A model generated the notes under the pieces. That model did no database searches, had not been told where the DNA came from, and was given only the letters and a program-made list of their open reading frames with translations. From positions 62,001 to 126,000 of the forward strand of contig NZ_JMLV01000009.1 of the NCBI RefSeq assembly GCF_000686045.1: DNA of 64,000 nucleotides, in the 5' to 3' direction. The position numbers and the translations under genes were made by a program. The DNA comes from Fodinicurvata fenggangensis DSM 21160 (lineage in GTDB: Bacteria > Pseudomonadota > Alphaproteobacteria > Kiloniellales > DSM-21159). Of this stretch, positions 53,952-61,974 are shown in pieces (positions within the stretch are counted from its first letter, which is position 1; every line of letters starts with the position of its first letter).

Positions 53952-54743
53952 ATGGCACTCCGCGCCACAGCGTGCAAGACGCTAGCAGCCGTGGCGCGGA
54001 AGTCATCGAAGAAGGCGGCGAAGCCGTCCAAGTCCGGCAGCCGGGCGGGGGTTGGCTGGCGAAAACTGTTCCGGACACGCTGGGCCCAGCGTGTTGCCGT
54101 GGTGGGGCTTGTGATCCTGGTCGGGATGCCCTTGACCTTCACGCTGCTCTATAGCGTGCTGCCCGTTCCGGCGACGCCGCTGATGGTGGCGCGGCTGGTC
54201 GAGGGCGAAGGCTGGTCGCACGACTGGGTGCCGCTTGAGGAAATTTCGCCGTCCCTGCGCTTCGCCGTCATTGCCGGTGAAGACAACCTGTACTGTGCCC
54301 ACAACGGGTTCGATTTCGAATCGCTGCAGGCGGCCTGGCAGGAATGGCAGGCAGGGCAGGGCACACGTGGTGCAAGCACGATTTCCATGCAGACGGCGAA
54401 GAATCTTTACCTGCTGCCCATGCGCAGTCTCTTGCGCAAGGGGATCGAGGCCTACCTGACGGTCTACCTGGAAATCCTGCTCTCCAAGCCGCGCATCCTG
54501 GAAATCTACCTGAACATTGCCGAAATGGCGCCTGGCGTCTATGGAGCCGAAGCTGCCGCCCAGCACCATTTCGGCAAGACCGCGGCCCAATTGAGCGAGC
54601 GCGAGGCCGCCCTGATTGCCGCTGTCCTGCCCAATCCCAGGCGCTGGTCCGCCGGTCAGCCCACCAACTATATTGCAGGCCGTGCTTCCACCCTGCAGCG
54701 ACGCATCCATCAACTTGGCCCGCTGCTCGACTGTGCCCGTTAG
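53952..54743 (+). CDS. mtgA: Monofunctional peptidoglycan glycosyltransferase
   Basis: 263 residues. A Lys-rich N-terminus is followed by one membrane segment (about 47-68, [19 protein letters not shown]) and a GT51 domain: [16 protein letters not shown] near 106 (catalytic Glu), [15 protein letters not shown] near 140, and [17 protein letters not shown] near 184. It polymerises lipid II into glycan strands. The 3' end overlaps the CobW gene by 4 bp. Confidence 0.93.
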   Translation: MALRATACKTLAAVARKSSKKAAKPSKSGSRAGVGWRKLFRTRWAQRVAVVGLVILVGMPLTFTLLYSVLPVPATPLMVARLVEGEGWSHDWVPLEEISPSLRFAVIAGEDNLYCAHNGFDFESLQAAWQEWQAGQGTRGASTISMQTAKNLYLLPMRSLLRKGIEAYLTVYLEILLSKPRILEIYLNIAEMAPGVYGAEAAAQHHFGKTAAQLSEREAALIAAVLPNPRRWSAGQPTNYIAGRASTLQRRIHQLGPLLDCAR

Positions 54744-55696
54744 GGGGGGCAGTCGGCAAACAGCCGGACCAGGGCCCCCGGTGGCTCGTAATCCGATGGC
54801 GCGATCAAGACCAGCCTGGAGTTCGTGGAACTGGCTTCCGGCATGCTTTCCGTCAGATCGAGGCGCCGCCCCACCAACTGCAGAACCTCCAGGTTCTGCG
54901 GACGATCTGCGAAGCGGAGCAGTCCCTTGGCGCGCAGGACGCGGCCTTGGACCTGGGTGAAGGCCTTTTCAAAGGCGGTGCGGTCCAGGGGCTGGCTTGC
55001 GCTGAGACTCCAGCTTCTCAGGCCTTCGGCATGAGAGCTGTGCCAGGACCGAGCCTCTGCTGCCGCATCGAAGGAAAAGTCCCTGTCGGATGCTTCCTGC
55101 GGTGAGAGCAGCAGTGACAGTGGTACCTGTCCCTGTGTCGTTTCCATCACAGGAGCCTTTATGCCCCAGGAAATGAGCTGTTGGCGCACCGTCTGGCGTT
55201 CGGTTTCCGTAACCAGGTCGCACTTGTTGAGGGCCAGAAAGTCAGCTCGGCGCAACTGGTGGATCACACTGTCGCCGACATAACGGTCTTGTGCATGCTC
55301 AAGCAGGTTTGCGGCATCGGCCAGGACGCAGACGGCCTGCAGGCGATAGGCGCCGCCAGCCAGGCCAATCTGGGCGATGCGGCCAGGGTCGGAAACGCCG
55401 CTTGCCTCGATCACCAGGTGATCGGGCGGCTCTTCCAGCGCCGCCATGTCCATCAGGCTGCGGGTCAGAGAATCGCCGATTGTACAGCAGATGCAGCCGT
55501 TGCTGAGCTGCAGGGTCTGGCCGTCGTGCGCGGAAATGAGTTCGGCGTCGATGTTGATGTCGCCAAAATCGTTGACCAGGACGGCCAGGCGGCGCCCTTC
55601 GTTCTGCTGCAGCAGGCTGTTGATCAGGGTTGTCTTGCCCGAACCCAGGAAGCCCCCGATCACGCTGAGCGGGATGGCGGAGCTTCGCGCGGTCAT
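54740..55696 (-). CDS. CobW/COG0523-family GTPase (metal chaperone type)
   Basis: 318 residues. Walker A GGFLGSGKTT at 14-23, the metal-binding CxCC motif CICC at 68-71, the ALNKCDLV guanine-specificity loop near 155, and a CobW C-terminal domain. These proteins deliver zinc or other metals. No Zur-type site or metalloenzyme gene lies adjacent, so the client is unknown. An amidohydrolase (often metal-dependent) lies 16 bp upstream on the same strand. Confidence 0.9.
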   Translation of the reverse strand: MTARSSAIPLSVIGGFLGSGKTTLINSLLQQNEGRRLAVLVNDFGDINIDAELISAHDGQTLQLSNGCICCTIGDSLTRSLMDMAALEEPPDHLVIEASGVSDPGRIAQIGLAGGAYRLQAVCVLADAANLLEHAQDRYVGDSVIHQLRRADFLALNKCDLVTETERQTVRQQLISWGIKAPVMETTQGQVPLSLLLSPQEASDRDFSFDAAAEARSWHSSHAEGLRSWSLSASQPLDRTAFEKAFTQVQGRVLRAKGLLRFADRPQNLEVLQLVGRRLDLTESMPEASSTNSRLVLIAPSDYEPPGALVRLFADCPP

Positions 55697-55712
55697 GGGC
55701 GGGGCTTCCCAG

Positions 55713-57353
55713 TCACTTTTCCGCCTTGAAGATGCGGCCGCCCTGCATGGTCCCGTGGATGCGCAAGTCCTTCAGCTGCTCGCGCGACACCTCCAGGGGG
55801 TCGTCCTCCAGGATGGCCACGTCGGCGCGCTTGCCGGCCTCCAGGCTGCCGATCTCGTGATCCAGTTTCAGGGTATAGGCCGCACCCATGGTGATGGCAT
55901 AGAGCGCCTCGGGCACGGTGATGCGTTCACCTTCGCCCAGGATGCGCCCGCCCGAGGTCAGTCGATTGACGGCACACCAGGCGGTGAACAGCGGCCCCAG
56001 CGGGGTCACAGGGGCATCGGAGTGAATGGCGAAGTTGATGCCCAGTTTGGCGGCCGTGGCCGCGGCATTCATGCGCTCGGCACGCTCGGGACCCAGGGTC
56101 AGGCGATGGTGAATGTCGCCCCAGTAGTAGATGTGGTTGCTGAAGAGGTTCGCGCACATGCCCAGCGCACCGATACGGCGGAACTGGGCGGTCGAGAGCA
56201 TCTGCCCATGTTGGATGGTATGGCGGTGGTCGGGCCGTGGGTGTTCGGCCAGGACCTGCCCGATGGTGTCGAGCGCCAGGTCCGAGGCCTGGTCCCCGTT
56301 GGTGTGCATGTGGATCAGGTGCCCGGCCTTGTGAAAGGCGCGTGCCGATTCCAGGAACTGCTGCGGCGTCAGGTTCCAGATTCCCTGGGCGTCGCTGCCG
56401 TAATAGCCCGGCCAGTTGAGGCGTGCCGTGAAGGACTGCAGTGTGCCGTCGGTCATCACCTTGATGAGTCCGAAGCGCAGGCGGTCCGTGTTGAGGCGCA
56501 CCAGGTCGTTGACCTTCTCCACGCCGCGTTCAGGTGTATCGGCGGTGGCCGTATAGGCCGAGACGAGACGCAGGGGATAGTCCGCTTCGGCCGTGACGCT
56601 GCGGAAGTTGTCCACCACGTTCTGGGGCAACTCGTTGTAGAGGTCGGTGGCGGTGGTGGTGCCCGTCAGCACGGCCATGCGGCCGAAGTCACGCAGGGCG
56701 TCGGCCTGCGAGATGCGGGCGAAGTAGTCCACATTGAAGGGCTGCTGGGCCAGGAACATGGCGGCGAATTCCTGCAACTCGCCATTGGGTTTGCCGTCGG
56801 GACCGGTCATGATGCCCTCGACGGCGCTGTCAGCCGTGATGCCCGCTTTCTCCAGCACGATCGAGTTGACGTTCAGGACATGGACGTTTGCATGCAGGAT
56901 GAAGATCGGCCGTGTCGTGGAAACGCGGTCCAGGTCCTCGGCCGTCATGCGTCGCCCGTCGAAGAAGACCGGGTCCAGGCCCCAGGCCGTCAAGGGCGTA
57001 TCGGGGTCTTCCATGGCCCGGTCGGCTTCCTGCAGGCGCTCAACCACCTCGTCGATGGACTTCAGGCCCGGCCAGACCTTTCCGTTCGGATCCATGCGGT
57101 CGTAGAAGCCGGTGTAGACATGCGCCCACATGCCACCTTCCAGGGCATGACAGTGGCCCTCCACGAAGCCGGGCAGCAGGACCTTGTCGCGCAGGCTGTC
57201 GTCGATGCGGTGTTCGCCCCAGGCTTTCAATTCCTCCACCGAGCCGACGCCCAGCAGGCGGCCTTCCGAGACGGCAATGGCCTCGGCAAAGGGGCGGTGG
57301 CGGCTCATGGTAATGATCTTGCGGGCCGGGTAGATCGTGGCAGGTTCTCTCAT
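55713..57353 (-). CDS. YtcJ-type metal-dependent amidohydrolase
   Basis: 546 residues. GFVEGHCHALEGG near 65 gives the HxH-type site; FILHANVHVLNVNS near 149, HMHTNGDQASDLAL near 328 and HTIQHGQMLS near 356 supply further histidines, and FAIHSDAPVTPLGP near 412 the late Asp. The family hydrolyses diverse amides or esters; substrate unknown. It sits directly upstream of the CobW gene, 16 bp apart, so a shared transcript and metal supply are possible. Confidence 0.88.
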   Translation of the reverse strand: MREPATIYPARKIITMSRHRPFAEAIAVSEGRLLGVGSVEELKAWGEHRIDDSLRDKVLLPGFVEGHCHALEGGMWAHVYTGFYDRMDPNGKVWPGLKSIDEVVERLQEADRAMEDPDTPLTAWGLDPVFFDGRRMTAEDLDRVSTTRPIFILHANVHVLNVNSIVLEKAGITADSAVEGIMTGPDGKPNGELQEFAAMFLAQQPFNVDYFARISQADALRDFGRMAVLTGTTTATDLYNELPQNVVDNFRSVTAEADYPLRLVSAYTATADTPERGVEKVNDLVRLNTDRLRFGLIKVMTDGTLQSFTARLNWPGYYGSDAQGIWNLTPQQFLESARAFHKAGHLIHMHTNGDQASDLALDTIGQVLAEHPRPDHRHTIQHGQMLSTAQFRRIGALGMCANLFSNHIYYWGDIHHRLTLGPERAERMNAAATAAKLGINFAIHSDAPVTPLGPLFTAWCAVNRLTSGGRILGEGERITVPEALYAITMGAAYTLKLDHEIGSLEAGKRADVAILEDDPLEVSREQLKDLRIHGTMQGGRIFKAEK

Positions 57354-57409
57354 GGCGGACCTTCTTGGCGTGCGGGAGATATAAGGCGGGAAATGGCGCG
57401 GTGGCGCGG

Positions 57410-58624
57410 CTAGATCACCTCGTCACCGCGCAGGCGTTCGATCTCCGCCTCGTCCAGCCCGAATTCTTTCAACACGGTTTCTGTATGCTCACCCACATGC
57501 GGCGGTGCAACGCGGTATTCCACGGGGGTGGCGCTCATCTTCACGGGATTGCCGATCAGGTCCACCTCGCCCTTCTCGCTGCCCGGATAGGGCATGGAGA
57601 TCTTCATCTCGCGATGCTGGATCTGCGGATCCTCGAAAACGCGATCCAGGGTGTTGACCGGTCCGCAGGGCACACCCAGTTCGCTCAAGCCCTCGACCCA
57701 TTCATCAATGGACTTCTGCTTTGTGTACTCCGGCAGGATCTCGTAGAGCGCTTCGCGGTTGGCGATGCGCAGCGAATTGGTGACAAAGCGCGGATCGCTT
57801 GCCAACTCGGGGGCGCCGGCGAATTCGCAGAAGCGCTGGAACTGCCGGTCGTTGCCCACGGCCAGGATGAAATAGCCGTCCTGGCAGGGCATCACCTTGT
57901 AGGGAACGATGTTGGCGTGTTCGTTGCCCAGGCGTTTCGGCACCTTGCCGGAAACCAGGTAGTTCAGGCCCTCGTTCACCAGCCAGGCGACCTGCGTGTC
58001 CAGCAGCGCCAGGTCGATATGCTGGCCTTCGCCGCTCTTCGTGCGGTGGTGAAGGGCCGCCAAGATGGCAGACGAGGCGTACATGCCGCACATGATGTCC
58101 GAGATGCCCACGCCCACCTTCATGGGCTCGCCCTCCGGGTCGCCGGTCAGGCTCATCATGCCGCCCATGCCCTGGGCCAGATAGTCATAGCCGGCGCGTG
58201 AAGAATAGGGGCCGCTCTGGCCGAAACCCGTGATCGAGCAGTAGATGATGTCGGGGCGGACCTGCTTCACGCTGTCGTAGTCCAGGCCGTACTTCTTCAG
58301 GCCGCCCGCCTTGAAGTTCTCCACCAGGATATCGCAGTCGGCGATCAGGCGCTTGGCCAGTTCCTGTCCCTCAGGCTTGGCGATATCGATGGTCAGCGAG
58401 CGCTTGTTGCGGTTCGAGGACAGGTAGTAGGCGCTGGCATCACTGTCGCTGCCGTCCGCGTTGCGCACGTAGGGCGGGCCCCAGCGGCGGGTGTCGTCGC
58501 CCTCGCCGGGGCGCTCGATCTTGATGACATCGGCGCCCAGGTCGCCCAGCAGCTGGGTGCAGGTGGGTCCGGCAAGGATTCGGGTCAGGTCGAAAACGCG
58601 CAGTCCGGCAAGTGGTCCAGTCAT
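57410..58624 (-). CDS. CaiB/BaiF-family CoA transferase
   Basis: 404 residues from the ATG at 58624 (MTGPLAGLRVFDLTRILAGP); an ORF extension to 58654 is unlikely. Class III CoA-transferase features: LGADVIKIERPGEGD near 31, SLTIDIAKPEGQ, ENFKAGGLKKYGLDY near 101, and the catalytic Asp in VGVGISDIMCGMYA near 169. It transfers CoA between carboxylates. The acyl substrate is not predictable here. It lies 56 bp upstream of the amidohydrolase on the same strand. Confidence 0.9.
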   Translation of the reverse strand: MTGPLAGLRVFDLTRILAGPTCTQLLGDLGADVIKIERPGEGDDTRRWGPPYVRNADGSDSDASAYYLSSNRNKRSLTIDIAKPEGQELAKRLIADCDILVENFKAGGLKKYGLDYDSVKQVRPDIIYCSITGFGQSGPYSSRAGYDYLAQGMGGMMSLTGDPEGEPMKVGVGISDIMCGMYASSAILAALHHRTKSGEGQHIDLALLDTQVAWLVNEGLNYLVSGKVPKRLGNEHANIVPYKVMPCQDGYFILAVGNDRQFQRFCEFAGAPELASDPRFVTNSLRIANREALYEILPEYTKQKSIDEWVEGLSELGVPCGPVNTLDRVFEDPQIQHREMKISMPYPGSEKGEVDLIGNPVKMSATPVEYRVAPPHVGEHTETVLKEFGLDEAEIERLRGDEVI

Positions 58625-58710
58625 GATCCCGTTCGTTCTTGGTTCATCCATCAACTGCCCGGCATGACGCCCGCCCGGACCCCGATCGTCAAGACCCTAC
58701 AGGCGTCTTT

Positions 58711-59625
58711 TCAGGCCAGAAGGCTCAGTATGATGGGCACGGTGGCCATCGACAGCAGGGTGTGAAGCGTGATCAGGCCCGCCATCAGCTCGGCATTCCC
58801 GCCCAGGTGACGGGCCATGATATAGGAAACCGGCGCGGCCGGCAGGGCATTGAACAGGATGGGGATGGCGGCGGTGATGCCGGTGACGCCCCAGGCCTGC
58901 AGGATGCCGAAGGTGATCAGTGGCAAGAGGAACAGCTTCAGGCCGGCCGCTGCCAGGGGCAGGCTGCCGGCTGATTTCAGGGCACGCAGCTGCAGGCTGG
59001 CGCCCACGGCCAGCAGGCCGATGGGCAGAGAGGCCTGGCCCATGATCTCCAGGAATGGCCCGATCACGGGTGGCAGGCCCAGACCCGTCAGGTTCAGCGC
59101 CAGGCCGATTAGACAGCCCAGAATCAGCGGGTTGGAGAGCACCTGTTTCGTGATGCGCAGCAGGCCAGGGCGCCCAGCCTTGCCGTAGCGGGCCAGGGCC
59201 ACGACGGTCAGGATGTTCACCAGCGGGGCCAGGAAGGCAACGACCAGGGCGGCGGCGGTCATTCCGGGCGCGCCGTAATAGGCCGCCGCCACCGAAAAGC
59301 CGATGTAGGTGTTGAAGCGGATCACACTCTGGTAGAGGCTGCTGAAACTGGGCCCGTCGATGCTCAGCAGGCGCTTCAGGCCCAGGGCCAGCAGGCTCAT
59401 GAGCCCGATCGAAAGCGCCAGCACACCGATCATCGGCGCGGCCTCCACTTCGGTGAAGTCGGCCTGGGCCAGCGAGCTGATCAACAGCGCCGGGAAGAAG
59501 ACGTAATAGGTCAGGCGTTCCGCCGGTTCCCAGAAACCGTCACCGGGAAACTGCTTCTTGCGCAGGACGTGGCCCAGGAAGATCAGCAGAAAGATCGGGA
59601 TGATGACCAGGATGATATCGAGCAT
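58711..59625 (-). CDS. AEC-family transporter
   Basis: 304 residues from the ATG at 59625; the longer ORF adds an unconvincing polar leader. About ten hydrophobic segments begin with MLDIILVIIPIFLLIFLGHV and end with TVPIILSLLA. The sequence pattern (PLVNILTVVALARYG, NPLILGCLIGLALNLTGLGLP) is that of auxin-efflux-carrier-like transporters, which in bacteria export or import organic acids. It lies upstream of the CaiB gene on the same strand. Confidence 0.88.
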   Translation of the reverse strand: MLDIILVIIPIFLLIFLGHVLRKKQFPGDGFWEPAERLTYYVFFPALLISSLAQADFTEVEAAPMIGVLALSIGLMSLLALGLKRLLSIDGPSFSSLYQSVIRFNTYIGFSVAAAYYGAPGMTAAALVVAFLAPLVNILTVVALARYGKAGRPGLLRITKQVLSNPLILGCLIGLALNLTGLGLPPVIGPFLEIMGQASLPIGLLAVGASLQLRALKSAGSLPLAAAGLKLFLLPLITFGILQAWGVTGITAAIPILFNALPAAPVSYIMARHLGGNAELMAGLITLHTLLSMATVPIILSLLA

Positions 59626-59674
59626 AGGGAGAATGGAATACCTGGCGGCATCCGCAAGTGCATGACGGGGAAGG

Positions 59675-60172
59675 TCAGGAGGGGCTGTCCCCTCCGGTGG
59701 GCGAAGCGCGCAGGGCATCCAGCGCGCCCTGCAGGATATAGCCTGCGGCCATCTTGTCCACGACCTTGCCGCGTTTCGCCCGGCTCATGTCGGCCTCGTC
59801 GACCAGGAAGCGCTCCACCGCGGCGGTGGACAGGCGCTCGTCCCAGAAGGCCGTGGGCAGGTCCAGCCCGGCAATTTCCGAGAGGTTGCGCGCGAATTGA
59901 CGTGTCGAACGTGCCCGTGTGCCCTCGCTGCCGTCCATGTGCACCGGCAGGCCGAAGACCAGCCCGCCCACCTCGCGTTCATGGCAGATAGCCTTCAGGG
60001 TCTCGGCATCCTTCGTGAACTTCTTCCGTGCAATGGTCTCCAGCGGCGAGGCGAGACTGAAGGCCGAGTCCGAGATCGCCAGGCCGATGGTCTTCTCCCC
60101 CAGGTCCAGGCCCAGCAGGCGTGTGCGCGGAGGCAGGTGAGTCGGCAGGTCGTGGAGGTCGACGAAGTTCAT
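59675..60172 (-). CDS. ruvX: Holliday junction resolvase-like RuvX (YqgF)
   Basis: 165 residues. RNase H-like fold with LGLDLGEKTIGLAISD near 20 (first Asp), GGLVFGLPVHMDGSEG near 68 and FWDERLSTAAVERFL near 107 (Glu/Asp). YqgF processes pre-16S rRNA ends and is also called RuvX. The gene is divergent from a toxin-antitoxin module that separates it from gatC, its usual neighbour in alphaproteobacteria. Confidence 0.94.
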   Translation of the reverse strand: MNFVDLHDLPTHLPPRTRLLGLDLGEKTIGLAISDSAFSLASPLETIARKKFTKDAETLKAICHEREVGGLVFGLPVHMDGSEGTRARSTRQFARNLSEIAGLDLPTAFWDERLSTAAVERFLVDEADMSRAKRGKVVDKMAAGYILQGALDALRASPTGGDSPS

Positions 60173-60187
60173 GGATGAATCCGGCCG

Positions 60188-60215
60188 TTGACGTTGTGGG
60201 AAGACTCTCTATGTA
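60188..60215 (+). promoter_or_regulatory. Candidate promoter of the Phd/PIN module at 60.2 kb
   Basis: -35 TTGACG (60188-60193), 16-bp spacer, -10-like TATGTA (60210-60215). The palindrome at 60217-60232 falls at the expected start of transcription. The -10 match is modest. Confidence 0.4.
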
Positions 60216-60216
60216 G

Positions 60217-60232
60217 TAACGTAACTACGTTA
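60217..60232. promoter_or_regulatory. Candidate operator of the Phd/PIN module
   Basis: TAACGTA-ac-TACGTTA, 7-bp perfect arms, 19 bp before the antitoxin ATG (60252). A second overlapping dyad, GTAGT (60213-60217) with ACTAC (60224-60228), strengthens it. It would block RNA polymerase at the transcription start. Confidence 0.55.
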
Positions 60233-60251
60233 AACGCTTTTGGAGGGCCGC

Positions 60252-60506
60252 ATGTCAATCAAGACCTTTTCCAGCCGGGAGCTGAACCAGGACATTGGTC
60301 GTGCGAAGAAGGCGGCCAAGCAAGGACCTGTGTTTATCACGGATCGTGGAAAACCTGCTCATGTCCTGATGAGTTACGAAGAGTATCAGAAACTTACAGG
60401 AAAACGACGCAACATTGCGGATGCGCTTGCGATGCCGGGCATTTCCGATATCGAGATCGAGTTTCCTCGGTCGCGCGAACTTCCGCGTGCAGCCGATCTT
60501 GAATGA
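60252..60506 (+). CDS. Phd/YefM-family antitoxin
   Basis: 84 residues from the ATG at 60252 (TGGAGGGC upstream). N-terminal MSIKTFSSRELNQDIGRAKK, PVFITDRGKPAHVLMSYEEY: a Phd/YefM DNA-binding domain; the C-terminal PGISDIEIEFPRSREL is the toxin-binding tail. It overlaps the toxin start by ATGA (60503-60506), the same layout as the module at 2 kb, but the two sequences are not close copies. Confidence 0.92.
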   Translation: MSIKTFSSRELNQDIGRAKKAAKQGPVFITDRGKPAHVLMSYEEYQKLTGKRRNIADALAMPGISDIEIEFPRSRELPRAADLE

Positions 60507-60922
60507 TGCTTTTGCTGGATACCAACGTCGTTTCCGAATTGCGCAAGGTGCGCGCCGGGAAGGCCAATCCCAAGGTTGCGGCCTGGGCGGAATCTGTGGA
60601 TGCCTCCGAGCTTTATCTGTCGGTCATTACGCTGAAGGAGCTCGAGCTGGGGATTCTGCAACTTGAAAGGAAGGATGCCGGGCAGGGCGCGCTCCTGCGG
60701 TCCTGGATGCAATTTCATGTTCTGCCTGAGTTTGCGGAACGAACCTTGCCGCTCGATACTGCTGTCGCACTGCGCTGTGCCAAACTGCATGTGCCTGATC
60801 CTTGCCCGGACCGGGACGCCTACATCGCGGCAACGGCCATTGTTCACGGTATGACCGTGGTCACACGGAACGTGGCTGATTTCGAATCGACAGGTGTTTC
60901 GCTCCTGAATCCCTGGACTTGA
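60503..60922 (+). CDS. PIN-domain toxin (VapC/FitB-like)
   Basis: 139 residues. MMLLLDTNVVSELRK gives the first Asp and FitB-like spacing; ITLKELELGILQLE supplies the central Glu; DRDAYIAATAIVHGMTVVTRN gives the last acidic residues. PIN ribonuclease toxin, coupled to the Phd-type antitoxin by a 4-bp overlap. It ends 51 bp from the convergent ParE gene. Confidence 0.92.
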   Translation: MMLLLDTNVVSELRKVRAGKANPKVAAWAESVDASELYLSVITLKELELGILQLERKDAGQGALLRSWMQFHVLPEFAERTLPLDTAVALRCAKLHVPDPCPDRDAYIAATAIVHGMTVVTRNVADFESTGVSLLNPWT

Positions 60923-60973
60923 TTTTTGTGGGCTATGGCTACGCTTCAAGCTTATGACTTGAAGTAGGGTTAT

Positions 60974-61264
60974 TCAAAGGTTCCTCTTCGCATCCATGGC
61001 TTGGTGCAGGATGCGGACAATTTCCAGACAATCCGATTGGGTGCGAAAATACAGCATATGCGAACCTGCTGCTGCCTTGCGATAGCCGGGTCGAATGTCT
61101 TCGGCCGAGCGACTGATCTGGGTGCCGCTGGCGAGTGCCTCACAGGTTGCCTGGATACCGCGTATGTAGCGTTCAGCCTGAACTGTGCCCCAGTGTCGCT
61201 GTGTGTAATCCCAGATACCTTCAAGGTCGGCTCGGGCGGCCGGTAGCAGCTTGTAAGTTGTCAT
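60974..61264 (-). CDS. ParE/RelE-superfamily toxin
   Basis: 96 residues: YKLLPAARADLEGIWDYTQR, then YRKAAAGSHMLYFR and LEIVRILHQAMDAKRNL, the standard ParE sequence with its C-terminal RILH block. ParE-type toxins act on DNA gyrase rather than mRNA. The gene follows the antitoxin gene with a 4-bp gap. Confidence 0.92.
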   Translation of the reverse strand: MTTYKLLPAARADLEGIWDYTQRHWGTVQAERYIRGIQATCEALASGTQISRSAEDIRPGYRKAAAGSHMLYFRTQSDCLEIVRILHQAMDAKRNL

Positions 61265-61268
61265 CCGA

Positions 61269-61505
61269 TCAGGCGGATTTCCTGTCTGTAATGAAGGCCT
61301 CGAAATCGAACTCTTCGGCCGGACCGGATTGCTCGCCTTGAATCAATGCCTTTCGGAGGGCCTCTGCTTTGACTTCTTGTTCCTCAAGCAGGCGAAGTCC
61401 TGCCCGCACGACGTCACTTGCCGAGCTGTAACGCCCGGAATCGACCCGTTCACTGATGAAGTGGTCAAAATGGTCTCCAAGCGAGATTGAAGTGTTGCGT
61501 GACAT
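61269..61505 (-). CDS. ParD-family antitoxin
   Basis: 78 residues from the ATG at 61505 (AAGAGGAGA upstream). The ribbon-helix-helix N-terminus MSRNTSISLGDHFDHFISER and GRYSSASDVVRAGLRLLEEQ are typical of ParD; the acidic C-terminus (AEEFDFEAFITDRKSA) should wrap the toxin. A strong promoter with an internal dyad lies upstream. Confidence 0.93.
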   Translation of the reverse strand: MSRNTSISLGDHFDHFISERVDSGRYSSASDVVRAGLRLLEEQEVKAEALRKALIQGEQSGPAEEFDFEAFITDRKSA

Positions 61506-61526
61506 GGCCAGTCTCCTCTTGAAAAC

Positions 61527-61555
61527 AATATACCAATTTTCGGTATAGGGTCCAA
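61527..61555 (-). promoter_or_regulatory. Promoter and operator of parDE
   Basis: -35 TTGGAC (61555-61550), exactly 17 bp, -10 TATATT (61532-61527), 21 bp before the parD ATG. The dyad TATACC-N7-GGTATA (61529-61547) covers the spacer and -10, as expected for ParD autorepression. Confidence 0.7.
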
Positions 61556-61686
61556 GGCTGTCGAATATTCTCGCATGCTGGGTGCAAACTCCCGGCTTTT
61601 GCACCTCTCACGCATCTTGCCGCCTTGGGGGGCCGGTGCTAGGGTCCGCGCGCATTTCTCAGAGCAACAAACCAGTCGGATGAAGC

Positions 61687-61974
61687 ATGTCGGTTGACAA
61701 GGATACCGTGGCGCATATCGCCAAGCTGGCACGGCTGCGCATGGACCCCGAGAAGACGGAGGCCATGGCCGGTGAGCTGAGCCAGATTCTCGGATGGATC
61801 GAACAGCTGCAGGAGGTCGACACGGAAGGTGTCGCGCCCATGACTTCGGTGGCTCAGATGAAGCTGCCGCTGCGCGAGGACGAGGTGACCGACGGAGGCT
61901 ATCCCGAGGACGTCCTGCGCAACGCGCCCGAGAGCCTGCAGGGCTTCTATGTCGTGCCGAAGGTGGTGGAATGA
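61687..61974 (+). CDS. gatC: Asp-tRNA(Asn)/Glu-tRNA(Gln) amidotransferase subunit C
   Basis: 95 residues: [20 protein letters not shown] at the start, [18 protein letters not shown] in the middle, and [10 protein letters not shown] with the ETTTN-like end region. GatC wraps GatA and GatB in the complex that makes Gln-tRNA and, in some species, Asn-tRNA. It overlaps gatA by 4 bp (ATGA, 61971-61974). Confidence 0.96.
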   Translation: MSVDKDTVAHIAKLARLRMDPEKTEAMAGELSQILGWIEQLQEVDTEGVAPMTSVAQMKLPLREDEVTDGGYPEDVLRNAPESLQGFYVVPKVVE

